64,000 bases of DNA from JAGNRR01 sp964389575 (GTDB taxonomy: Bacteria > Bacteroidota > Bacteroidia > Chitinophagales > Chitinophagaceae), in NCBI GenBank assembly GCA_964389575.1, contig CAYMFF010000003.1, positions 13,491 to 77,490 of the forward strand. Reading direction: 5' to 3'. The notes under the pieces were generated by a model that did no database searches, was not told the origin of the DNA, and worked only from the letters and a program-made list of their open reading frames with translations. Positions 27,601 to 35,924 of the stretch are shown here, piece by piece. A program made the translations under genes and the position numbers. Position 1 is the first letter of the stretch. Each line of letters begins with the position of its first letter.

Positions 27601-30600
27601 GAAAAAACCGAACCCTACACCCGGTAAACTTTACTTAAACTTGGGTAATATTTCCGAAGATATCTTGAAAGACTCTCGTAAGTTTTTTGAAAATGGGTTG
27701 CCCTCACCGCCCGATGATAATAAAACAACGACCACAACTTGGAGTAAGGTTCCAAAATTTCAGCAACAGCTTACACCTGCATTTGGCAGTTCGGAGCAAG
27801 AAAGAGTTGACCAAGATTTGGGTTATGATGGGATGACTGATGTTGAAGAAAGAAATCATCTACAAAGCTACTTAGATGAACTAAGTGCAAATTTTGGTAA
27901 CACTTCAAAAGCTTTTACTGATGCCAATAGTGACCCAAATAATGATAACTACCGTCACTTCCGTGGCGATCAATATGACCGCGAAGAACGAGGCATCCTG
28001 AGTAGATATCTTTCATTTAATAATCCGCAAGGAAACTCACCAGTACAAAGCAATAACGCCACTTTCTCAAATTCATTTACGAATATTCCTGAAACAGAAG
28101 ATGTAAATCGTGATAATACCCTGAACGAAAATGAACAATATTTTCAATACGCAATAGACGTTAAACCCAATATGCAAGTGGGTGAAAATTTCATTGTAAA
28201 TAAGCAAGTGACGCCTATTAGTTTTCCAAACGGAATAACATCAGATGCGGTATGGTATCAGTTTAAAATTCCGATTCAGAAATACAATAAAAGCGTAGGT
28301 GGCATTAGTGATTTCCGTTCTATTCGATTTGCACGAATGTTTATGACTGGATTTACTGATACAACCGTATTGCGTTTTGCCAGATTAGAATTAGGACGAA
28401 ACCANNNNNNNNNNNNNNNNNNNNNNNNNNNNNNNNNNNNNNNNNNNNNNNNNNNNNNNNNNNNNNNNNNNNNNNNNNNNNNNNNNNNNNNNNNNNNNNN
28501 NNNNGAAGACGGAGATTCTCGTGGTGTATTTAAAAGCTTAGGAATGGATATTCGTCAGTTCAAAAAAATTGATATGTTCATTCATGCCGAAGCATCTTCT
28601 GAAAGACCGCTCAGCGATAATGATATGCATGGCTTTATTAGAATCGGAAGCGACTTTGCGAGCAACTATTATGAGTATAATATTCCATTGAAATTATCAG
28701 AACATAATAATGCAAATGAATTAAATGTTTGGCCAGAAGCAAATAACTTGAATCTTGAATTTCAAGAATTAATAGATGCTAAGCTCGCTAGAAATAAAGC
28801 CGGTTACCCAGCTACCATACCCTACATTGTTGACGCAGGAAATGGAAGAACAATTGTAGTCGTTGGAAACCCGAATATCGGTGATGCGGAAATGTGCATG
28901 CTTGGTGTTCAAAACCCTAAAAAGTCAAACCAGAGACCAAACGATAATGGTGGCAATATTTGTGGTGAAGTTTGGTTCAATGAGCTCCGTTTGGCTAATA
29001 TGGAAGAAAGTGGTGGTTGGGCAGCCATAGGACAAGCCGATATTCAATTGGCTGATATCGCGACAGTAAAGCTAAGCGGAAATATGTATACCGCAGGTTA
29101 TGGAAATATAGACCAACGAGTAAACGAACGTGCAAGAGAAAATTTCTCGCAATTCGATGTTTCTACAACTGTGAATGCAGGTAAACTCTTCCCAGACAAA
29201 TGGGGTGTTCAACTTCCCGTTTATGCTGGCTATAATCAGGCTGTAACCAATCCAATATTTGACCCTTTTGATAAAGACGTAAAATTTGAAGAAAAAGTAG
29301 CCAATTCTACAGACGCAGAGAAGGATTCTATCAGAAAAGCTTCACAAGATTTCACAGCCATTCGGAGTTTAAATGTTCAAAATGTTCGCGTTGCTCCAAA
29401 GAAAAATGAAAAAGTAGAACCTTGGGACTTACAAAATTTTGATATGAGTTACTCCTTTACAGGAACCTCCAAACGCAGTCCACTTATTGAAAAAGATGAA
29501 CTAGACGAGCATAATTTATCTTTTGGTTATACGTACGCCCCAAAGTCAAAACCATTGGAACCTTTCAAAAAACTAATTAAAGCCAAACGAAAATACTTAA
29601 AACCAATTCGAGACTTTAATATCAATTTATTACCAACCAATTTCACTTTCCGCAATAACATGCGAAGAATTATTGGCGAAACTTCGCTCCGAAATATTGA
29701 TGATGGAAATTATGACTTACCGATAAATTATTTTAAATTTTTCACTTGGACTAGAACCTATAATCTACGTTGGAATTTATTCCGCTCGCTATCATTAGAT
29801 TATTCAGCGAATAACTTAGCAAGAATAGACGAGCCAGAAGGCAGAATTGATACCAAAGAAAAAAAAGACGTAGTAATGCAAAATCTGTTGCGCGGTGGAC
29901 GGAATACGAACTTTAATCACAATGTGAATATGAACTATACAGTTCCTTTCAATAAATTCCCATTGACCGATTGGATTACTGCCCGAGCTTCCTATTCTTC
30001 TTCTTTTGACTTTACCCGAACTTCCTTGTTAGCTACTCAGCTCGGAAACACAATCGGTAATACGCAAAAACGAAGTGTAAATAGTGAGATGAATTTTAGT
30101 CAACTTTACAACAAAGTCAAAATTCTACGAATTATTAATCAACCAAAACGAAACAAAGGCAAGAAAAACAAAAAGGATAAAACGCCCAAAGGCGCCATTC
30201 CAAATCGAGGCAAAAAACCTAAAGAAGGAACACTTGAAGAAGTGAATGTAAAAGAAACAGAAAACCCTTCTGAAAAAAATGACAAAGAAAAAGACGGCCC
30301 AGACAAAGTTGTAGTAGATAACGACAAAGTAAAAATCACACAAAGTGGTAAAAAAGATATTGACCGTGATGAGTTAAAAAGAAAAAAAGAAGAAGCTAAA
30401 AAGAAAGCGGCTGAGGAAAAGAAAAAGAAAAAATTAGCTAAAAAGAAAAAAAGAGAAGAACGTAAAAAAAGAATTCCAGACCCACCAGAAAGTATTCGTA
30501 TTGTAGGGCGCGCCTTAATGGGTCTAAAACGTGTAAGCTTTAGCTATAATGAAAACATGGGGACTCTTTTACCTGGCTATATGGATAGCAATCAATATTT

Positions 30601-31915
30601 TGGATTGAACATGGGTAATCAGTTTAAACCCGGTGCAGATTTTGCATTTGGCTATCAACCGAATCGTGTTTGGCTGGACGAACGTGGAAACCAAAACTGG
30701 TTTACGAGAGATTCATTGTTTAGTCAACAATTGAGTCAGCAATATTCTCAAAACTATAATATCACAGTGAACATTGAGCCGTTTAAAGATTTTAGAGTTG
30801 ATTTAAACTGGAAGCAAACCTTTAGTAAAAACCTTACTGAACTTTTTAAAGACACTATCGGTGGTGGTAATGAGTATATTCATTTAAACCCATACCAAAC
30901 AGGAAGTTTTGACATTTCGTTTATCGCTGTACGCACCTTATTCCAAAAAAGAAATGCAGATAATCTCAATCAAGCATTCTACAATTTTGAAGACTATCGT
31001 CAGAATATTTCTAGGCGATTAGGAATTGTAAATCCATATACGGCGAGTCTTCCTAATCCTAGTGATCCAGATTATACCAAAGGGTATTCTCGTTATCAGC
31101 AGAATGTATTAATTCCTGCTTTCTTAGCAGCTTATGCCGGAAGAGATCCGGAGACGATTCCACTGGTGGAAGAAAACAATCAAAATGTACGTTCTAATCC
31201 TTTCAAAAATTTATTCCCATTACCCAATTGGCGATTAACCTATAACGGTTTAGCCCGGAATAAAAAACTGCGTAAGATATTTCAGCAATTTACATTGCGA
31301 CACACTTACAATGGTTCAATGTCTATGAACGGGTTTAATAGTGCATTAATGTACAATGATGTCTTTGGCTTAGGTTATCCATCGTTTATAGATTCTACCT
31401 CAGGAAACTATGTTCCATTCTTCTTGGTTCCGAATATTACAATCACCGAAAACTTTGGCCCCGTTGTAGGAATAGATGCCACATTACAAAACTCATTAAA
31501 CTTCAAGTTTGAGTATAAGAAATCAAGAACCTTAAGCATGAGTTTAATTGACTTTCAATTAAGCGAAACAAACAGTTCTGAGTTTACCATTGGTGCTGGT
31601 ATGCGTTTGAAAAACGTTACGATTCCAACACAATATTTTAATCTTCACAATCAAAAGAGCGACGTGAATATGAAGTTTGATTTCTCTATTCGAGATGATC
31701 TAACCAGTATCAATCGATTGGATGACCGAACCAGTATTCCAACTCGTGGTCAACGAGTCATCAGCATATCGCCTTCGATTGATTATCTGATTAATAAAAG
31801 TTTTACGGTTCGTTTCTTATATGACCGTCGCCGCAGTATCCCAAGAGTTAGTACCGCATTCCCGATTACAACCACTCGGGGTGGTATTATGTTTAGGTTC
31901 TTATTCGGGCAGTAA
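24623..31915 (+). CDS. sprA: T9SS outer-membrane translocon protein SprA (interrupted by N gap)
   Basis: Giant beta-barrel that forms the outer-membrane pore of the type IX secretion system; required for gliding and secretion in characterised species. Nominal length is 2430 residues, but 28405-28504 are Ns, so true length is unknown. TTG start gives a proper signal peptide (PTLLLAMVCWLGMSTS); an internal ATG would truncate it. Typical segments are visible: FGGTTIEVKPQGNVDMFFGGNWQN, SGSGEVYIDDFEGTRSSYDL and GEVWFNELRLANMEESGGWA. A Lys/Glu-rich insert occupies nominal residues about 1843-1955. The C-terminus ends in a barrel strand (GGIMFRFLFGQ). It probably works with the PorV-type barrel at 5.6 kb. 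Confidence 0.96.
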   Translation: MNKRKAIYYPTLLLAMVCWLGMSTSITAAPFYFAPDGGDSTKKDSLKFPIEDRSGNNANNKKGKQFDLKDPKNLNTEYEYDPVTKKYTIKEKIGDTYFRNPTEMDFDEFMEFQSGKYEDAYWRKRANTLFNISKSGGVIPKVELGNRIFDRIFGGTTIEVKPQGNVDMFFGGNWQNVQNPALVQSAQKYGIFDFDIQMNLNMLAKVGEKMRMNFNYNTQASFDFENQLKLEWTGQEDDIIRKLEAGYISFPLKSQLIQGVQSLFGIKAQLQFGRLMMTNVLSQQKSQRESFSVKGGAQTQEFEIKSDEYDYFRHFLLGQYFRENFNGALENYPIIQSLNNITRIEVWITNRQGTTQNVRDIVALQDLGESRPYNTAFQSSPGALPGNGANTLYSQLLKTQGIRETGTVITALQSRGLRAANDFEKTFARKLNPNEFNFNPQLGFISVNAQLQPDDVIGVAFEYTHNGKVYQVGEFSQSLPPDSSEPKVLFLKMLKSTTPDPRRPIWDLMMKNIYPLGASGVNSNNFILNVLYQDPGGGLKRFLPEGPSAGIPLLNLLNLDRLNNQGDPQPDGRFDYVEGLTIQAQQGKIIFPVLEPFGEDLKPVFNGDVALEKKYVYNVLYDSTKNIAIQFPQFNRFVLKGSFEAANSSEIFLGGFNIPQGSVNVSAGGQRLIENVDYTIDYGIGKLKIINSGVLSSGVPINVTYENNIAFGTQVQNFVGTRLDYFINNDFTVGSTILRLSERPYFNKVSFGDDPLKNTVIGLDANYQREMPKITTFLNNLPLIKTEANSMVTASGEVARLFPGHHRLIEGTSGSGEVYIDDFEGTRSSYDLKFPVMSWNLASTPAGATDDKGIELFPEARLVNNPEYGKNRAKLAWYNLDPCLADLNQNCKPGHIDTGDVSSHYTRLILQQEVFPNRTFTSLQGNQTTFDMAYFPKTKGPYNLDATNITADGELLNPETRWGGVMRAIDFSDFETANVEFIEFWMLDPFLDPKKPNPTPGKLYLNLGNISEDILKDSRKFFENGLPSPPDDNKTTTTTWSKVPKFQQQLTPAFGSSEQERVDQDLGYDGMTDVEERNHLQSYLDELSANFGNTSKAFTDANSDPNNDNYRHFRGDQYDREERGILSRYLSFNNPQGNSPVQSNNATFSNSFTNIPETEDVNRDNTLNENEQYFQYAIDVKPNMQVGENFIVNKQVTPISFPNGITSDAVWYQFKIPIQKYNKSVGGISDFRSIRFARMFMTGFTDTTVLRFARLELGRNXXXXXXXXXXXXXXXXXXXXXXXXXXXXXXXXXXEDGDSRGVFKSLGMDIRQFKKIDMFIHAEASSERPLSDNDMHGFIRIGSDFASNYYEYNIPLKLSEHNNANELNVWPEANNLNLEFQELIDAKLARNKAGYPATIPYIVDAGNGRTIVVVGNPNIGDAEMCMLGVQNPKKSNQRPNDNGGNICGEVWFNELRLANMEESGGWAAIGQADIQLADIATVKLSGNMYTAGYGNIDQRVNERARENFSQFDVSTTVNAGKLFPDKWGVQLPVYAGYNQAVTNPIFDPFDKDVKFEEKVANSTDAEKDSIRKASQDFTAIRSLNVQNVRVAPKKNEKVEPWDLQNFDMSYSFTGTSKRSPLIEKDELDEHNLSFGYTYAPKSKPLEPFKKLIKAKRKYLKPIRDFNINLLPTNFTFRNNMRRIIGETSLRNIDDGNYDLPINYFKFFTWTRTYNLRWNLFRSLSLDYSANNLARIDEPEGRIDTKEKKDVVMQNLLRGGRNTNFNHNVNMNYTVPFNKFPLTDWITARASYSSSFDFTRTSLLATQLGNTIGNTQKRSVNSEMNFSQLYNKVKILRIINQPKRNKGKKNKKDKTPKGAIPNRGKKPKEGTLEEVNVKETENPSEKNDKEKDGPDKVVVDNDKVKITQSGKKDIDRDELKRKKEEAKKKAAEEKKKKKLAKKKKREERKKRIPDPPESIRIVGRALMGLKRVSFSYNENMGTLLPGYMDSNQYFGLNMGNQFKPGADFAFGYQPNRVWLDERGNQNWFTRDSLFSQQLSQQYSQNYNITVNIEPFKDFRVDLNWKQTFSKNLTELFKDTIGGGNEYIHLNPYQTGSFDISFIAVRTLFQKRNADNLNQAFYNFEDYRQNISRRLGIVNPYTASLPNPSDPDYTKGYSRYQQNVLIPAFLAAYAGRDPETIPLVEENNQNVRSNPFKNLFPLPNWRLTYNGLARNKKLRKIFQQFTLRHTYNGSMSMNGFNSALMYNDVFGLGYPSFIDSTSGNYVPFFLVPNITITENFGPVVGIDATLQNSLNFKFEYKKSRTLSMSLIDFQLSETNSSEFTIGAGMRLKNVTIPTQYFNLHNQKSDVNMKFDFSIRDDLTSINRLDDRTSIPTRGQRVISISPSIDYLINKSFTVRFLYDRRRSIPRVSTAFPITTTRGGIMFRFLFGQ
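28405..28504. other. Assembly gap of 100 Ns inside sprA
   Basis: Exactly 100 Ns, the conventional placeholder for a gap of unknown size. The frame happens to continue across it, but this length should not be trusted. Upstream coding ends at RFARLELGRN and resumes at EDGDSRGVFKSLG. Confidence 0.99.
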
Positions 31916-32028
31916 ATTTTATAGTCTTCTTATTTTAGAAAAGATTAATACTTTACCAATTTCGTTTTAACGTATTGGGCATAATATGTAAGTTTAGGGT
32001 AAATACTTTTACTTAAAATTTTAGTACT

Positions 32029-34521
32029 ATGAAACCATATTCCCCGCTTCCTAAAACCGTCAAAATTGGATTGGCCCTTTTTGCAGTTTCGCTACTCGTT
32101 TTACTTGGAATCGAATTTAGTTTTCGAGATAATATCCGAGAGTTTGAATTAGGCATTTCAGTGGTCAATTTTATTGTTGGTGTGGCATACGCCATTGTGG
32201 TAATTATGAGAAGAAGCATTGATGGAGTGAAAGGACCTTATCGAATACAAGGAGGACTATTGATTCTAATTTTATCTATTAGTTGTTACACACTGAATTA
32301 TGATGTCACCATATTCTCAGATTTCACTAATTGGATGCTGTTTTATATAGTGATTATGCACATTAGTTATTTGTTGCTCATTTTCATTGAATATCTTCCG
32401 AATACGCTTCGATTACCCATATATTTCCTCAATGGTCTGAGTATTATTCTTTGCGCTTATTTCACCTTGTACTTATTACAGTTTGTTCACGTGGGTCTAA
32501 TCGGAATGATTCTTTTTGGCTTAGGTGTCCACATTTTCATTCCATGCTTTATGCTGATTAGTATGATACGAAAAATTCATAATAGTAAACCTTCCAAACT
32601 TGAACTCATTACACTTTACGTAGCCGCCTTATTGCCTTTAATTGGTTTAGTTTATTTTTTAGTGCGTTGGGAATCAGTAAATAAAGAGGTCCACAAAACT
32701 ACTGCATCGATTATTACAAGACCCAATAACGACCTTCCTCAATGGGTGTTGCTTTGTCAAAATATGAAAAACGATGCCATTACAAAAAAAATAGTGGCAT
32801 CTGATTTGATGCATGATTCATTTGATTGGTTTACAACGCCCGGCATTGGCACATTTGGCGAAACCATTACCCATGACCCATTAGTAATTATTGCGGAATC
32901 AATTATTGGCAATGTTGATTTAGATGATAATACCAGAGTAAAAATTTTAAAATCACAATACAATGCCCGTCATAAAGCGCAACGAAAACTATGGTCAAGC
33001 AAAGATTTAAGAACGACCGATGTATTGAATAATATTAGAATTATTCCTGAATATCGTATGGCTTATACAGAAAAAATATTGACTATTAGCAATTCGAACC
33101 AATGGGAAAGTAACCAACAAGAAGCTGCTTATACTTTCTATATGCCCGAAGGGTCGGTGGCTGCCTCACTTTCACTTTGGATAGACGGGAAGGAAGAAAA
33201 ATCGAGATTAACAACAAAGTCCAAAGCCGACTCTGCTTATGCCACGATTGTTGGCGTTGAACAGCGAGATCCTGCATTATTACATTGGCAAGAAGGCAAT
33301 ACGGTAACAGTAACTGTTTTTCCATGCACTCCGAAAGAAAAAAGAACCTTTAAGATAGGCATTGTCTCTCCCCTACTTTTTGAAAATGACAAACTCACTT
33401 ACCAGAGTATATTTTTTGAGGGCCCAAATAATAACCGAAGTAGAGAAACTACTGTTTTAAAATTTAGCACAGAATCACCCCTCAAAGAAATTGAAACACC
33501 CGGCTTTCTAAACAAAGAGATTGAAAACAATTACAATTACACAGGAGATTTACAAGCATATTATGAAATATCCTGCAATGCGCCGCCATTAAAGTCACAA
33601 GCATTTGTATTTCAAGGAAATGCTTATCAAATGCGCTCAGCAGAAGAAAAGAGAGAAAGCATTCTGTATCAAAACATCTACTTGGATATCAATAAGAGTT
33701 GGAATTCGAATGAGTTCGAAGCGCTCTGGCAACAAATTAAAGACAAGAAAGTATTTGCTGCTAAGGATAAATTTATTCTACTGAATAAGGAAAACCACCA
33801 AGAGGTTTTCGTCTCGCTAAAAGAGCGCAATTTTAGCTTATTCCCATTTCACAAAATAAGTGGTGCCAATAATTTAGTTATCTCAAAATCAACTGAAACC
33901 TCACCCAACTTAGATGATTTAGAAGAAACCCTTTTTGCAGAATCGCTGATTAAGTCATTCCAAAAAAGCAGTACTGATATTCATGTATTACACATTGGTC
34001 AAACCATTTCTCCTTACCTAAAAACATTAAAAGAACTGCAATGTTTTAAATGGCACAATGGTTCGGCAGAAGAAATTAATAGCTTAATCTCAGATAACAC
34101 TTTTATTACCGTCCCCATTGCCGATAATGAAGTTCACCTTCCATCAGCTGAAGCGATTATAGCCAAAACTTCAGTAAATCAAAAAGATGAAAAAACAAAC
34201 GACAACCTCATGCGTCTTTATTCATACAATAAAATCATGCAAGATCTTGGAACGGATTATTTTAATCTTAAAAAAATAGAACCTGCCGAACTAGTTGCAG
34301 AAGCGAGCACAAGTTACATTGTTACACCAGTGAGTAGCTTGATCGTTTTAGAAACGAAAAAAGACTACGACCGCTTTGGCATCGAGGAGAATAAAAACAG
34401 CTTGAAAAATGCCAGTGTTTCTTCTTCGGGAGCTGTTCCTGAACCGCACGAATGGATGCTAATAATTTTATTCGGCGGTCTTGTCTTATTCTTAAGTTTA
34501 AAACAAAAAGGAATCTTATAA
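32029..34521 (+). CDS. XrtN-system VIT domain protein (exosortase substrate)
   Basis: 830 residues. About seven membrane helices fill residues 10-215, followed by a helical linker and a VIT (vault protein inter-alpha-trypsin) domain at about 340-480 (AYTEKILTISNSNQWES, AYTFYMPEGSVAASLSLWIDG, SAYATIVGVEQRDPALLHW). No von Willebrand A domain with a MIDAS motif is evident. The C-terminus is a sorting tail: PEP at 804-806, a hydrophobic helix (MLIILFGGLVLFLSL) and a basic end (KQKG). This PEP-helix-basic arrangement is the exosortase substrate pattern, and the exosortase gene overlaps its stop codon. I recall a curated family named XrtN system VIT domain protein with this architecture. Biological role unknown. 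Confidence 0.85.
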   Translation: MKPYSPLPKTVKIGLALFAVSLLVLLGIEFSFRDNIREFELGISVVNFIVGVAYAIVVIMRRSIDGVKGPYRIQGGLLILILSISCYTLNYDVTIFSDFTNWMLFYIVIMHISYLLLIFIEYLPNTLRLPIYFLNGLSIILCAYFTLYLLQFVHVGLIGMILFGLGVHIFIPCFMLISMIRKIHNSKPSKLELITLYVAALLPLIGLVYFLVRWESVNKEVHKTTASIITRPNNDLPQWVLLCQNMKNDAITKKIVASDLMHDSFDWFTTPGIGTFGETITHDPLVIIAESIIGNVDLDDNTRVKILKSQYNARHKAQRKLWSSKDLRTTDVLNNIRIIPEYRMAYTEKILTISNSNQWESNQQEAAYTFYMPEGSVAASLSLWIDGKEEKSRLTTKSKADSAYATIVGVEQRDPALLHWQEGNTVTVTVFPCTPKEKRTFKIGIVSPLLFENDKLTYQSIFFEGPNNNRSRETTVLKFSTESPLKEIETPGFLNKEIENNYNYTGDLQAYYEISCNAPPLKSQAFVFQGNAYQMRSAEEKRESILYQNIYLDINKSWNSNEFEALWQQIKDKKVFAAKDKFILLNKENHQEVFVSLKERNFSLFPFHKISGANNLVISKSTETSPNLDDLEETLFAESLIKSFQKSSTDIHVLHIGQTISPYLKTLKELQCFKWHNGSAEEINSLISDNTFITVPIADNEVHLPSAEAIIAKTSVNQKDEKTNDNLMRLYSYNKIMQDLGTDYFNLKKIEPAELVAEASTSYIVTPVSSLIVLETKKDYDRFGIEENKNSLKNASVSSSGAVPEPHEWMLIILFGGLVLFLSLKQKGIL

Positions 34522-35840
34522 TGCAGTTCATCTCAAAACTTGGTAAGAATAAAATGATGATATTAATTATATCATTAGGGCTATTACTGGCTTTGAGTTT
34601 CAATACACTTTATAATTACATTCTTTTCGATTTTAAATACATCCTTTTAATAGTATGCCTTCCTGTACTTTCTTTTGTGCGAAGCAAACAACTAAGTCTG
34701 AGATACGGAATACTGTCGCTGTTATTCCTACTCATGTTCCCACTACTAAAAATTAGCTCTTTGTTTTTTTTAGGAGTAGCTTGTGCGGCACTTTTTATTA
34801 TTGAAAGCACCTGGGGTAAGGTTAGCAATAATATTTTGCTTTTGCTCCTTATAATTTCTCCAGTTTCTATTTTTCTGAGTGAAATAGTGGGTTTTGAAAT
34901 TAGGCTTCAACTTAGCCAACTGGCTGCTGAAATTATGAACAAAATGAATCCTGATATTTATGCCGAAGGAAATATTATATATAATAAAGATGCTCAGTTT
35001 TATGTAGACCAAGCTTGCGCTGGATTAAAAATGTTAAGTGTTTCGTTGATTAGCTCGATACTTTTAATGGCTTATCACGAACAAAAAAGTAAAAGTATCA
35101 TTCAATGGTATTTGAAATTGATAATCATTGCCCTGACGATTGCTACTGTAATTCTGGGCAACCTTTGCCGTATTATTTTGCTCACCATGCTACAGATTGG
35201 TCCAGAAACAGTTCTTCATTATGTGGTAGGAGTATTGTGTTTACTTTTTTATACGCTGCTTCCGTTGTACTTCATTATCATAAAATCGAAAACAATAAAA
35301 AGACATAATCGACCGATTTTTATTTCTTCTAAACTTAAAGGAGTTATCAGTGTTTTAATTTTAGGCCTTTTGATTTTTATTCAAATCAAAGATCCAAAAA
35401 GAAGTGAGAAAGAACCAATAGCTAACCAAGAGGCTTTATCCAGGTATCCTTTTGAAAATAAATCTGTAGTTATGGATAACATCATAAAAGTAGAGGAAGA
35501 GGACTATTTGATGTATATCAAACCAGCACTTTCATTTTACTCTTCAGACCACTCTCCTATGATATGCTGGCGAGGCAGCGGTTATAAATTAAGTAAAGAG
35601 CAAACCACTACCATTAATGGTCAGAAAATATTCTTTGGGGAATTAAATAAAGGCAACGACAAACTTTATTCTTTTTGGTGGTACCAGTGCAAGAATCATT
35701 CCACTACATCGCAGCTTAATTGGCGATTATACAATCTTACGCAACGCGATAATGTAGATCTAATAAACGTCGTGAGCTACTCTAAAGAATTAGCACAACG
35801 GCAAACAAAAAACATGCTTTCGATAGCGAAAATCAAATAA
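34521..35840 (+). CDS. xrtN: Exosortase N (XrtN) fused to an EpsI-like domain
   Basis: 439 residues from the ATG at 34521, which overlaps the preceding stop (TAATG); a longer frame from 34452 is rejected because its start would run through the VIT gene. About eight membrane helices carry the exosortase catalytic residues: Cys166 (DQACAGLKM), Arg217 (GNLCRIIL) and His233 (VLHYVVG). These are predicted to cut the PEP tail of the neighbour and perhaps transfer the product, by analogy with sortases. Residues about 290-439 form an extracytoplasmic domain with HSPMICWRGSGY (His344, Cys349), like the HSP-x-x-C-x-x-G-x-G-W core of EpsI proteins that accompany other exosortases. Confidence 0.88.
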   Translation: MQFISKLGKNKMMILIISLGLLLALSFNTLYNYILFDFKYILLIVCLPVLSFVRSKQLSLRYGILSLLFLLMFPLLKISSLFFLGVACAALFIIESTWGKVSNNILLLLLIISPVSIFLSEIVGFEIRLQLSQLAAEIMNKMNPDIYAEGNIIYNKDAQFYVDQACAGLKMLSVSLISSILLMAYHEQKSKSIIQWYLKLIIIALTIATVILGNLCRIILLTMLQIGPETVLHYVVGVLCLLFYTLLPLYFIIIKSKTIKRHNRPIFISSKLKGVISVLILGLLIFIQIKDPKRSEKEPIANQEALSRYPFENKSVVMDNIIKVEEEDYLMYIKPALSFYSSDHSPMICWRGSGYKLSKEQTTTINGQKIFFGELNKGNDKLYSFWWYQCKNHSTTSQLNWRLYNLTQRDNVDLINVVSYSKELAQRQTKNMLSIAKIK

Positions 35841-35924
35841 TTTCAGATACTCCAAACGTCGACATTTCACATATCCTTTAAGTTTCGACAGCTTGAAATG
35901 GCGTAACTTGCAACTTGGGCAAAC

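Noticed and set aside
34452..34520. Upstream start for the exosortase gene
   Set aside because: It would overlap the end of the VIT gene by about 70 bp; the ATG at 34521 gives coupled translation and a sensible N-terminus.
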